Positions 1 to 11,900 of a DNA stretch of 64,000 nucleotides are shown piece after piece. The translations under genes were made by a program, and so were the position numbers. Origin of the DNA: Neelides folsomi (Eukaryota; Arthropoda; Collembola; Neelipleona; Neelidae); NCBI GenBank assembly GCA_034687125.1, contig JAQGBZ010000171.1, positions 1 through 64,000 of the forward strand, in the 5' to 3' direction. Position 1 is the stretch's first letter. Each line of letters starts with the position of its first letter. The notes below the pieces were generated by a model that did no database searches, had not been told where the DNA came from, and saw only the letters and a list, made by a program, of their open reading frames with translations.

Positions 1-202
1 AGCAGTTCCCATGCTGCGATCCGTTGAGACTCAGCCCTTGACTGGAGGATTCGTCCTGATGGTTGGACGGATTCTCACCTTATTTTTTTAAACTTTACAA
101 CTTGCAAAATTTTAAGTCCTAAAAGTCATTAATAAAATTTTCTTTAATTTTTTTAACTTATTTTTTTCACTTCCACTGAAAATTTGCTCATATGGGTTGG
201 AG

Positions 203-316
203 TGCATGAATGGAATTTGCGATTGTAAGGCTGGACATTCCTTCATTAACTATCGTTGTCAGCCTTGTTTGCCTCCCTTTGCATATGAGAAAACATCATT
301 GTACACAATGATCTGA
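203..316 (+). CDS. Possible 3'-terminal exon of a cysteine-rich secreted protein (EGF/EB-like), partial
   Basis: A short plus-strand reading frame runs from an AG at 201-202 to a TGA at 314-316. It encodes a cysteine pattern starting CMNGICDCKAGHSF, then RCQPC, ending YTMI. The spacing C-x4-C-x1-C followed by an aromatic/glycine stretch and C-x2-C is typical of EGF-like or EB modules of secreted or membrane proteins. A pyrimidine-rich tract (about 160-176) lies before the proposed acceptor. The rest of the gene would lie left of the window; no confident upstream exon was found in 1-160. The cysteine pattern is seen directly, while gene structure and secretion are inferred. It could also be a fossil exon. 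Confidence 0.35.
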   Translation, partial: CMNGICDCKAGHSFINYRCQPCLPPFAYEKTSLYTMI

Positions 317-2304
317 AAATTTTTATATAGGGTATGGAAGACACATTTATTTGAAATAATGGCCGACTTATAACAAATTCTTTAAAGGTGAAAATGAATT
401 CAAGCAAATTAAATAATATTTATACATAATTAATGACTTAATATGTAAAATTATTAATGTGCTCAAATTATTAAATAAATAACTTTGTTTTATTAGACTT
501 AATTTTCGATTTAATTACTAATGTAAAATTGTTTAAAGCAGTTCAACAAAGGTAAATAACATAAATTTTTACTTGGGTAATTTAGTTGTGTTGATGTTTT
601 AAATTATACATTGCAATATTGAATATGAAGTTGAAATGAGCCCGTGAGAAGATAGGAGAGAAAAGACAAGCCAATAGTTCCGTTTCCCTCGACAAAATTC
701 CTTTACTCCTATATTTTCCAAGCCCCCATCTCTCACCCACGGCTCTCACATAGCTTTAAAGTCCCTTACTCATTTCCACGATTACATAAAAGTTCAAAAA
801 GATGAAACCTGTGGAAAACAAGCTCTCCATTCTATCCTCCTTTTATATGCCTTCCATTGAAAGTTTATATTCCCTCAACAACTTTTGCACTGTCATAACA
901 AGAATTTTATCATCTGTACATTTTCCAAGGCAAATGTCAGTTAGTTGTGTTGTTGTTCATGCACATCGTTGACATTATTTAAAATGTTTATGCAGCATGT
1001 GTAAAGGTAGCTATTGAGCCACCATTCCAAGCATTTTGAATACAAAACATAATAGTAAAGTAAATACAGACGCATTATGGGTAAGCGATGCTACTAAAAA
1101 ATGGAATGTGTAAATATTGATTCATAGGTTTTTATTCATCGAGTTAAACATACAAATGTTACAAATATATAATAATACAAATCAGTTAAATACTTGATGA
1201 AATAGAGAACATCCTCTATGTTAGCATGGGAATTTTACCCGCGAGACGGTGTAGGGAAATTGAAAATTCTAAAGAAATCTAATTTTTATTGCCCAATTAA
1301 ATTTGAATTGGATCAAGTTTATACGATAGTATTGGATTTACAATGTCACGTGATTGGTGGATAAAATAATTATTCACACGTAGATATGTATAAATATGTA
1401 AGATATATAAAGTAGTATATACAGGTTCATTCACAATAATAATGATGTTTTGTTTAATTATAATATTTTTTATTATAATAGCGCAAGTAGAATACTATCT
1501 TCGATTTAATCCTTACAAATCAAGTAATATTTATTATATAACATTGGATAATAGTTAATAAATATAAAGACGCTTTAAAAGACTAACATTAATTATTATA
1601 ATATAGTAGAATTATTTGCTTTCAATTTTTTTCTTGAATTCAAGATATCTTACATTATCATTGTCATTTAATAAATATAAAATTTTATAAATTATTACCT
1701 ACTACACGAATTATTGAGAAAAATATGAGATTGACACTGTAATTATTTGCAAATTTTAATTAATAACTAAAATCAAAGAGTTTGTTTAAGAAATACACAA
1801 TAATGAGTATGTATAACAAATATGACAAAAATTTAATTAAAAATTACTTGTCATAAAATATAACGATTTACATACTAGGAAAACAAAATAAACTTGGCAC
1901 TTATGGCGCTGCACGAAATACCTATTTAAAATTAAAAACTGTTTTTCAATAAAGGCAATTAGACACTCAATACGATTAATTGGGAGAATGAGGATGTAGT
2001 TTTATAAAAAGATGTAATGTGTAGAAACCAATTTCATAGTTGTACCTTAAATTAAGGAATAAATGATATTAAATTTAACACTTTTATTTATATGAAGCTG
2101 AAAATATTAGAGCTGTACTATTTATAATATATTATATGATAATTTAATTAATTTTATTAGGTAGGTTGTATTGTATATTAAGGAGAAATTATTTATACAT
2201 ACGTATACATACGATCGTCGTACATACGTACGACGACATACGTACGTCATACATACGAATTATACATACGATCTATAATATTATACCTATCTAAGTTTAA
2301 AATT
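317..2304. other. AT-rich intergenic stretch
   Basis: No convincing exon was found on either strand. The sequence is very AT-rich with scattered short A and T runs. A somewhat less AT-rich patch at about 640-860 (pyrimidine-rich, with a CCCTCGAC run) could be regulatory, but nothing defines it. The only clear structure is the TACATACG-type simple repeat near 2195-2280, listed separately. Confidence 0.6.
2195..2280. repeat. Degenerate TACATACG / ACGTACG microsatellite
   Basis: Variants of the 8-mer ATACATACG and its self-complementary extension ACGTACGACG alternate over about 85 bp, immediately 3' of the kelch gene's last exon. The units mix direct and inverted copies, so the stretch can fold into hairpins. 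It looks like an ordinary degenerate simple repeat. Confidence 0.8.
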
Positions 2305-5300
2305 TTATTCTTTTTCGAAGTTCGTCCCTGACTGGTAATGAAGGTCATTTGGAAGTGGAGTAATCCTCGGTCGAAAAGCTGGTGGAACTCCACGAGCCGA
2401 ATTCTCTTCATATGTCGAGACCTTTATCATTGGTTGAGCTTTCAACGACGCTTCCCAAGCCATTTCCTGGAGACTCGGCAATTTTAACCAAACTTTAACG
2501 ACTCGATCAGTTCTTCTAGTTTGGTCAATATTCGTCACGCCTCCAAAAATGTACAAACACCCTTCCTGTAAAATACCAAATAATTAAACCAATTATTAAC
2601 TGATTCTCATTGGTAATTGCAAATTGTGAATAAGTTTCTTGATAAGCCGATGAACAAAGGTTATAAATATAAATAGTTGTTTATAATACGATGGCCATAA
2701 TAATTGGATCTATTAGTCTCATTTAAATAACATTTTTATTAATTAACCAATAGACATGAAAAATGAACCTATGTAGAATCGTTTGTATTTATGTAGTATA
2801 AATTAAGGCAAAAAATGTTGGGTATCAAAAATAACTCCCTCAGCTATGGTTCACTATAGAGGTTAAGTTCGTGAATTCTTACATTTTCACCATACAAGAT
2901 TTTTTTAATTTTCTATTTAAAATTGTTTTTATAATGATTCTATTGTTTGGTGTGATTTGATGTTATCGGATCATTTAAGGATCAAATTACCATTTTTGAT
3001 CAAATCCTAATGCTCAAGATTAAAAGATGTATCATCATTAAAAATAAAAAGAATAAATCTCATTTCCCTCACTTGAAACAACGGTTTGAGAAAAATCCTG
3101 CCCGTTTTGTTATTAGACTTTCAAAATATTATAAATTAAGTAAGATATCTAAAATTTCAGCTTTTCGAGCAATTCATGAAGATCTTGGATATCATGCCTA
3201 CAAAATATCCTAAACTCATTTTGTTTCAAAGGTGAATCAAGTGAGAAGTAAGGAAAAATGTGTAAAAAGTTGACTTCAACTCTGAACCAAAAGCTTTTTA
3301 AATTACAGTGGACCTCGGATAATATCAACTTCAAGGGATTTTGGTGATCTTAACCGAGGTTGATATAAGTCATGTAATTACACATATAGGTATTAATATT
3401 ATTGAAAATTAATTTATTCAAATTAAATATTGTGCAAATTATAGTATACACATATGCGAATATTGAATTTTAATCTTATTTCATTGGAAAATATAATGTT
3501 ATTGACGCTTTTGATCAATTTGAGAAATATTTTGACCTACATATCTTTACCTATCAGTATATTCAATTTGCCATGTAAAAAGTGAGATTTTTATTTTAGG
3601 CATTGTCGGATAAAATAGAATAATATATAAGATTTGGATTAAAAGAATATTAATTCAATTATCATATTTGATAAAAATAGGATTATAAAAATTATGGAAA
3701 GAAAAGTAATCTGGCCCAAAATAGTGATTTTACAATTTTGATAGGTATTTTACATATATTAGAACTTTAAAATTACACCAGAATGTATTCTTCTAAGAAC
3801 AATAACAGTTTACCAATCTATTTCACCTCCAATTTACAAAGTCAAACAATATTTTAAGGCTGTAGAAACAAAAAGTTGATCTTATGAGTAGTTGACGTTT
3901 CAAGGGAACAAAAATTTTAATGATCTTAACCGAAGTTGCCATTAACCGAGGTGACACTATCCGAGGTTTAAATCATTACAATTCCTATACCTATGCCGGG
4001 AATATAGAAAAAGGTGATCTTATCCGAGGGGTGATCTTAACCGAGGTCCAGTGTATTTAAATGAGACAAGGGAGTCCATAATTATGGTCATCCTATTATA
4101 TGTTATATGAGTCATGTATGTAAATAAAATAGAAATTACTTCTGTGATGGCCATTGAGTGGAAATAAACATCTTCCGGGAGCCTGTTGGGCATCGAAGTC
4201 CATTGTTTCGTACTAAGGTCGAGTTTCCATAAATCAGAATACATTCGAGAACTGTCATATCCTCCGCAGATGTAAACCTCTGCAAGTTCATAAAACCATT
4301 TCAATTCCCACTCAACTCTCATCAAACCACTTACATTTAGAGATTAAAATTATTCACAGTTTCTCTTATAAATGGATTGATAAACAATAAACCGATAAAG
4401 TTCAAGTGGAAAGCAAACCATTTTTAAATTGAACGAGTCCATGGCACTTCCTTGGCTTTGGGAAATCAAACCCTCCGGACGGGCGTGTCTCGAAAACTTC
4501 CCACGTGTTCTTTTCGATGTTGAAGGCTGGAACGGTGTCGAGGCAAAAGGCAGAAGTCGCCGTGCCTCCGCCGATGAGATAAATGTACTTTTTATCATAA
4601 GCCACCTCGTGTCGATATCTGTCAAGGAGTTTGAAATGAACTATTATATATTATAGGCGTAGGCAATTTCAATCACTCAACCTACTTGTGATTATTATCA
4701 TTAACGCATCACATCAACCAAAATTGAAAAATGACTGATTTAAGATTTCATTTACCGTGGGCGCGGGTCTTGTGGATCTCCATTATCGTGATAAAGAAGA
4801 GTCCAAACATTCGTTCTCATATCGAGTCGATGAACATCCAAGATGTAATCGTATCCCGTAGTTCCTCCAATCACATAAAAATGCATTTTCTCGTCGTCGA
4901 GCACGACGGCCTTCGGAAATTGATATTTTATAATCATGTACGTAATAAAATAATGTTTTATATATAATGTAATGACTAGTAACAAAGGATAATTTCGTAA
5001 TTTAATGTGGCAACCTGTCCATAAGCTGGAATCGGCATATCACCCGTTGTTTCAATTTCCTTCCATTCGTAAGTATTGAGATCGCAAACGTGAAGTTTAT
5101 TTGATGAATTATTTCCAAATGGTGTGCCTGTAATAGTTATAAAATTATTAGTCATATACATATAAATACATAAGTGAGTCAATGTGTTGAAATACTTGTT
5201 AAATATTACAAAATTGATGGCAAAACCCAAATAATATCCCTCTCTCCCCTTTCCACGTCTTCCTGTAGTTTATTATTTTATAAAATAATCTACAATATCT

Positions 5301-6477
5301 ATTTAATATTATTCATTCATTCATTCAAAAAACCGTCTTCCCTCTCTGAGCCGGACTGAGCCCTGAATATTTTAATCTTAAAATGGTTGTGCCTAATGAA
5401 TTTATTATAAATAAGAATAAATACGTTGCGTCCGTGTTCTAGCAATTCTTATGTTCAAAATGTTTTATTAAATTCCCATTAAGAGTGTAAAAAGGAAATT
5501 GACCTGTGCCCCCGAACACCAAGATGAAGTTCCCGTACATTACAGCCGAGTGTGAAGCGAGTTCTTGGGGCATTTGACCATTACTCGGGCAGAGATACCA
5601 ACATTGGTTTGCAAAGTTGAATCGCCAAAGCTAAACGAGACAAATTGTCTATCAATATTTCTTTCAGACTTTGGTAATTGAATTTCTTGTAGTTAATTTC
5701 CTTGCCTCATCGAAAAGCTTATGCCTTGGGTTGACATTCTGAAGATTTTCAGGCATCGAAATGTCACGTGGATCAATTTGTAAATATCCTCCGAAGGAGA
5801 AGAAATTGCCATTGTTGCAAACAATTCGGTGCCCACTTCGTGGTAGAGGAACTGTGAAAAAAGTTAATTTTAACACAAACAAACTTGATTTTGGTACATG
5901 AACTTGATAGGTCGAGCGGTTTGAAAACAAAGTCGGTATATAAGAGATAAAGTGAACGATAAAATGGTATGATTAACTAACTAGCGATAATTGTATTAGA
6001 TACTTGTCACATGTTGACTCAGCTATTATGATATTATGAAACTTGAATTGACTTTTCTCATAATTCTTGCATAAAAGCAATTCAACTAAGCGCGTCAATA
6101 AAATAAATAACTTCTTACCTTTGGACCATTTCTTTTGCCTCACGTCCAAATCATAAAATTTGAACAATTTGAATGTGTAGTCTTTGTTTTCGTATTCTGA
6201 TGAATTTTGTTCATTTTTTCCATTCTCGATGAATTTATTGGTTGTTTGGAGAAGGGCTGCTTTGCTCTCTTTTGACCAAGTCTTCATTCCGTCCTTCATT
6301 GAATAGGGACTACTTTTGTTAACAGCATTTGAGAGGAGACAGGCCCTCTAAATAAATATTAAACTCGTTCAACAATAATTTACAATTTTTTGAAAATTCA
6401 TTTTTTATAATATTTTTTTTAAATAATGACTAATAATAATATTTTATTACCTTCGAGGTTCTCCTCGAATTGGACAT
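2305..6477 (-). CDS. KLHDC10: Kelch-repeat protein, KLHDC10 orthologue (465 aa, nine coding exons)
   Basis: Exons, 5' to 3' on the minus strand: 6477-6451, 6347-6119, 5851-5706, 5630-5504, 5127-5015, 4910-4756, 4618-4419, 4279-4140, 2565-2305. They total 1,398 nt in one frame. Residues 1-85 are a charged, non-kelch leader (MSNSRRTSK...). Six kelch blades follow, marked by FFSFGGYLQ, ILVFGGTGTPFG, FYVIGGTTGY, IYLIGGGTA, VYICGGYDS and LYIFGGVTN, so one six-bladed beta-propeller is expected. Order and wording follow vertebrate KLHDC10 throughout (for example KLFDELWRFNF and RYRHEVAYD). KLHDC10 is a substrate receptor for a cullin-2 ubiquitin ligase and has been tied to ASK1 stress signalling; the C-terminal SLQEMAWE lies where KLHDC10 carries its BC-box-like helix. 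The intron 5631-5705 uses a GC donor. The last intron (2566-4139) carries transposon remains. Confidence 0.93.
3010..3290 (+). pseudogene. Relic of a Tc1/mariner-type transposase N-terminus
   Basis: A 67-codon open stretch ends in a stop at 3211-3213. It contains LKQRFEKNPARF, LSKYYKLSK and AIHEDLGYHAYKIS. This matches the paired helix-turn-helix end of mariner/maT-type transposases, where a DLG-x2-xYK motif follows the second DNA-recognition helix. After the stop, weak similarity continues (VSKVNQVRSKEK) before it ends at the adjacent inverted-repeat element at 3306. There is no catalytic DDE/D domain, so it is a dead fragment. It lies antisense inside the last intron of the kelch gene. Confidence 0.6.
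3306..4053. mobile_element. 748-bp TA-flanked DNA transposon remnant (pogo/Tigger-like MITE)
   Basis: The left end reads CAGTGGACCTCGGATAATAT and the right end, reverse-complemented, reads CACTGGACCTCGGTTAAGAT. Both ends are directly flanked by TA (3304-3305 and 4054-4055), as in the Tc1/mariner superfamily. The core of the terminal repeat, GATCTTAACCGAGG or a close variant, recurs just inside both ends (about 3342-3360, 3924-3967 and 4015-4047), giving subterminal copies in both orientations. No transposase frame is present, so it is non-autonomous. The element sits in the last intron of the KLHDC10-type gene. Confidence 0.8.
5631..5705 (-). other. KLHDC10: GC-AG intron in the kelch gene
   Basis: Seen on the minus strand, the upstream exon ends ...CTTTTCGATGAG and the intron starts GCAAGG; the acceptor is CGTTTAG at 5631-5637. 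With this GC donor the protein reads KLFDELWRFNF, which is colinear with vertebrate KLHDC10. The only nearby GT donor (about 48 nt further into the intron) would insert about 16 residues not found in the family. Confidence 0.75.
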
Positions 6478-7300
6478 TATTATAAAACCAGTTTGCTAAA
6501 ACGATCTTGCCAAGAACGAATTCGTAAATTACAAAATAAATTTTATAATCTGCCAAATAGCTTTACAGGACAGAAACGTAAAAATGCAGGATAAATTTTA
6601 TAATCCCCCAAAAATCTTGTAACAGATCAAAAAATCCTATTGGAATTCAGCTTGGACTCGAAATCTGGAAATAAATATATGATAATTATATTTTTATATT
6701 ATTAGTTTTTAATTTAATTATTCATTTAAATAGGTAAAAATGCTTTTTAATGTTCTTAGACTAGATTTATACTTAAAATTGCATTTTATAATTAAATTTT
6801 GGCGAAATTATTTTATAAGTAATTAAGATTCTATAATTTATTTCAATGGCGTTATATTTTTACAGAGTAAAAGAGAATGACAAAACTCGAGGGTCTTGAA
6901 TTAAATAAAAATAGCCGATTAAAGGTCAAGCTCAATGATTTGTGCCAATAATATGGGATTTACCTTAATTAATTTGTTTTAAAGGGAACAATAGAATTTA
7001 TACAAAAGAGTAAGTGAAATGAAAATTATGGAATAAATATTGCGTTTTAAAATGTATAGTTTAGCCTTAATAAAATGTTCCTTCACTATTTTTTGTTGGT
7101 TAATGAGGATTAAATTGGAGGTTGGTAGGAGATTGAGGAAGTTTAAAGTTAATTAGAGTACCTGTGAGGGACGTCGTCGCGTGTGGGAGCGGATTGTCTG
7201 ATTTGCGGAGTTTCGCGAGGTCTTTGCCTTGAGAGAGGAAGCAAAGTGCCACCATACGTATGGGATGGAAAACTACTCTTCTTAATCTCCATCCCATCAC
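6478..7300 (-). promoter_or_regulatory. KLHDC10: Probable 5' UTR exons and promoter side of the kelch gene
   Basis: The coding start at 6477 lies 14 nt after a good acceptor (CGTTTTAG, ending near 6492). About 670 bp upstream a GC-richer patch (7162-7300) ends in a consensus donor, CCTCACAG|GTACTC. I read this patch as a non-coding first exon spliced to the ATG exon. Its base composition stands out from the surrounding AT-rich DNA, as expected near a transcription start. No cDNA evidence is available. Confidence 0.5.
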
Positions 7301-8985
7301 ACATAGTAAACATAGCAACAGTATAGAATTCCCTAGTTTCTGCTATCTACTACTTATAGAGATTATATTTATATGAGTAAATACAAACAGGTATGTATTA
7401 TTATGTGCATTATTATGTTAATGCTCTCGATTATTTGGTTCACATTTGATTCACACCTAAATTAAATAATTTTATAAGTAGAAATTTAGCAAAAAAATCT
7501 AAAAATATTTGAATTCATGGTTATTTTTAATCTTATTTTTAATAATTTTTAGCAATGTACTAATTTTAAAATAGATATTTTGTAACTTTGTTGTAATGTG
7601 AATTTATGAAAAATGATTATTATTATGCTTATGATTTGGACCTAATAAAAATTTGTTTTTTATTACTCTCTCAAATTCGAGTTGACCTTTGACCCGCTCA
7701 TTTTCTCCTTAGGGAAAACGAGTAAGAAAATATGAAGTTTAATTTGTAAACTTTACAATACCTATAGGTATTGTAGCTTTTTTGTTGGTGCATTTAATTG
7801 AATTAAAATATAATTAAATATTCACTGTTCCATTTCATGTACTATTTACATATATAATATAATTTAAATTATAATTTTACCAGATGGAATTTATTTGCTG
7901 GCTATTCAAGTTCAAGTTTTTTAAAAATAATATATATTACCTATATTTTATATTTAAAGTATTGAATTATTTCGGTAAAGGTAAAGAGACAGGGAATTCA
8001 ATTTTAATAATTTATTTTTTTAAATTATCTATAAGGTAATCTCATATCTTAAATTTAAAAATTTTATATGTAATACCAATGTATTTATGTATATTATGCA
8101 TGTGTACATAAATTTAATATACAACGGGATATATTTTGTTCAAACTTTTATTTAAGAAATCTTAATATTGAAGGTTAATAAAAAGTGTTTCGAATTATTA
8201 GTCATTAAATACAATTTTAGCAATTAAATTTATAAGCATCTAAATAGAGTATACATTGAAATTATTGTAAACATAGTTTATTTAATACATTATATATTAA
8301 TTGTAATTGTAATTAATAATGATAAGATTAATTTATGATAATTATTAAAAAGAATATATTTTAAAAAGTTGCAAATATTTCTCAATTATTTAAACGAAAT
8401 AAAGACAAAACGGTAAACACCTCTATAAATATGTATTGTAAATATTAAATTGTTTAGTTCTCATACATTAAATAATACTTTAAGAAAAAATAATGGTCCT
8501 ACAAAAATTTATAATATTTGTAACAGGAATAAATAAAAGTAATTTAATTTAATGTATATTATTTATTATTTACTAATAGTAACCTTTAAAGATTTACCAA
8601 ATACAGATGTTTAAGTTTAATTATTAATTTGGTATAATAATTAAAAATTTTATGTCATTAATGAATAAACATTAAAAGTATTTTAAATATAATAATTATA
8701 TATTTAATAATTAATGTTTATAAATACTTTTATTTATATTTATACGATATTAATAAATTCCATTCTTCTAAAACTACCACTTTACTAATATTAATATTAT
8801 AATACAATCTATTCATCTATGTTAACTAAATAACAATTTGTAAACTATCGCTGTCGAATAAAACTCTACATATTGTTATATTTTACATAGAGATGATGTC
8901 AATATTGGGTGAAATGGGATTTGTGCGTGACTTTTTAAACATTATTTATAAAAACGCTTATGAAATAAAAATATATTGATCTAAT
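7301..8985. other. AT-rich intergenic DNA between kelch gene and the large unnamed gene
   Basis: Nothing coding is seen on either strand. The sequence is extremely AT-rich. The 3' part, next to the stop codon at 8986, should hold the 3' UTR and polyadenylation signal of the minus-strand gene; several AATAAA-like sites exist but none can be singled out. Confidence 0.6.
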
Positions 8986-11900
8986 TCACGTTGAGGGCTT
9001 TCGTCCTACAAAGGAAGATTCAATCCAAAGCATTTGCTTTCTTGGTTTGACCCTTGGCTTGGCTCTTGGCGCTTCTCCGCTTTCAGCAACAAAGGTCGAA
9101 ATCTCTTTGCTCACTTGCTTAATTGACTCGTGAACTTTGACATCCTTTGTCTCAGTCGTGGTCGTTGTGATGGTTGTGAGTTTCGTCTTCTCAGCCCGCG
9201 GCGGGGGTTTTGGAAGAGGAGGGCGGGATCTTTTATTTGAAAGGACCTCTGCGGCAAGGCGTTCTTCTGGTGGTTTATATGCTGAAAGCCTAAGATTCCC
9301 GTTCTCGTTCGTCGCAGCGTTTAGACGCTCTTGGGATCTCCACCCTAAATATGGTCTCTTCACATAACTTGCGCTATTGACGCCAATGGGAGTTGAAGGC
9401 GGTGAGACGCTGGAAGCTGCTGAATTCAAACGACTTCCATTTAGCCTCATGGTAAACGGCATGCCGTACCTGTGAAATCAAATATTCATTAATTAATATT
9501 TATTAGACAATTTAATAATTTGAAAGTATTATAATTTTAAATAAACGATTAATGTTAATAATTTTACATGATTGTTCGTGATAAATTGGGGTTGGTTTAA
9601 AAATGATTTTTTGGAGAATAAAAAATTACGTGAAAGAGGATCTTTCAAATGCTGAAGGACTTTGGCTGGCTGTAGAGTTTGGGCTGAGAAGCGATTCCCG
9701 GGAGGACCTCGTGCCAACTCGCCCCCTCACGAAATGCGATCGATTCAATGAACCTGCATAAGATTTGAAGATTCAAATGAAGGTCAACTTTTTATTATTT
9801 TCCTTCTTTACATTTACTGTAACATAATTTCACTATTCGAATGTATGGAACCTTTAATAAAGGTAAATGAACATGAAAAATTGGCATAAGTTGTGAATAT
9901 AATTATGGGGATGTCGGTATCTAGTTTTTAAATTACCCGCGTATCTTCCCGAGTTTTGTAGACTGGATAGTGACGGGGCTTTGTATGCCGAAAGACCCGC
10001 CCAACCTCCAGCCAAACCGCTTCCACTCCCGAATTCACTCCTCCTTTGCAAAAGCGCCGGTTTTTCATCTTCCTTCTTTTTCACGTCTTTGAACCAGGTG
10101 GGGACGTCGAGCTTCTGGAGAGATCTTTGGATTCGAAGCTCGTGTTCAGACATTGGACGATTCCTCAGATTGTTCTCCACCGGCTAAAAATGGAAAAATT
10201 TTAAAATCATTTTTTTAATATTTAAACACAATTTCAATTTATACATTTTGTCAATTCAGAAATTTTAAATATGGCGCTTTGAGCTATTTGAAAAATAACG
10301 TTTCATATAAAGTGCCAAACATTATTGGCATCATTTTGAATTTTAATCTAATTAAATTCTTTTTGTGGAATTGTGATCCCTTCATCTGGATTTTTTATTT
10401 GAGCAATTTTAGGTATATATACAAAAATTGTGCTTTCATACACAGTACACAGGTGTATACACTTATTTATAATATGTGTGTAAAATATGTAGAGTATATA
10501 TTCGTAAGTACATTATAATTTTTTGCATCATTGAGAGATAAGGTGATAATTGAAGTTTCTATATTAAATGATAAGAATTTTTTAAGAATTTCCATCCATG
10601 TTTTTCCCATTTCCTTCTCATCACTCCCAAAAGGAAGCGAAAAAAATGAGGGGGAGGAGAAGACAAATGTGATTGAAAACATTCTAAAATAAATTTTGTG
10701 TAAACGCCCGGGTGAATAAATCCCCGCATTTCCTCTAGTGAAGAAACTGCTGGATTGAATTACTAAATAAAGAACTTCACCGGCGGCAGAATCGGGCAAG
10801 TGAGGAATTGTGTAAATGAACCTCAACCAAATTCCTTATCTTTTTACATATCCATTTTTTCCGAGCAAATGGCGGGAAAATAGGGGGAAACTTAAATAAA
10901 CACTCCGAAAACCCGATTCCACATTCGTTTTCCATTAGCATATTCGACACGACTACACGAGACAAACTAGAAAAATCTTGCAATCTGTTAAGTTAAACAT
11001 ACTATTTATTCGTATTACAATATTATTAAATTATTGGTACATAGGTAAAGTATCATCTTATGTTGGTAGTTATGTACTTACCGTATTTGGCCGAAAGATA
11101 CCCCGGGGTATCTAAATTATTTACCTCCTACCCCCGGGTATCTTTCGGACCAGGGCATCTTTCGGACCCGGGCATCTTTAAATGAGTCGGTTAAAATTTG
11201 TATAGTTTAACTATGAGCTTCTACATATTTGATAACTTTTGACTTAAATTCAACATTATGGAGTTATGAAGAACTATTTATTAGGCTCTTTGTGGCATTT
11301 TAATTGGAAATTAACCAGTTTTATACGCCCTAATGTATAAAATATTATCTAACGTTTATAATTAATATACACCGGAGCATCTTTTGGGACCGGGGTATCT
11401 TTCGACCAAATACGGTATTTGTATATTAGTACTATGTACTCGTATTTAGCAATATAAGTTTCAACTAAGCAATTCAACGAAAAAAACAATGTTCTAATTG
11501 TTTTATTGCGACTTGTGGCAATTAGGAAAAATATCCTTAAAGTTAATTGGAGTTAATATCACCTCAATTTTATGGTGAAAGCAGTTTGTAGCCCCCATGG
11601 AAGTTCCAGAGCGCATAAGGAGTAAGTAGCATACGGATTTAATTAACCCTGAATTCCTCTTTTAAATTACACGGAATGTTATCTTGGTTCCTGAGCCGGC
11701 GACGGCTATGACCATTTTTTGTATTTTGGACTGTTTGGAATTCTAAAAAAACCTTGACTTGTCTGTGTACTTTGTATGGGGGAGTCTCTGTTTAACTTTC
11801 TAAAGTAAATGAATGAACCAGACACCGAATAGAAAAAACTCACGATGCTCGCCGAGTTTTCATCATCAAGGAGGAACTCTAGGGACTTTGCACGTTCCTC

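Noticed and set aside
1-90. Possible coding exon at the extreme left edge
   Set aside because: Frames are open on both strands for about 25 codons, but there is no clear donor and no recognisable peptide, so it cannot be supported.
10467-10983. Minus-strand open frames inside the intron of the large unnamed gene
   Set aside because: The flanking exons 11844 and 10183 join in phase without them, and the peptides look random.
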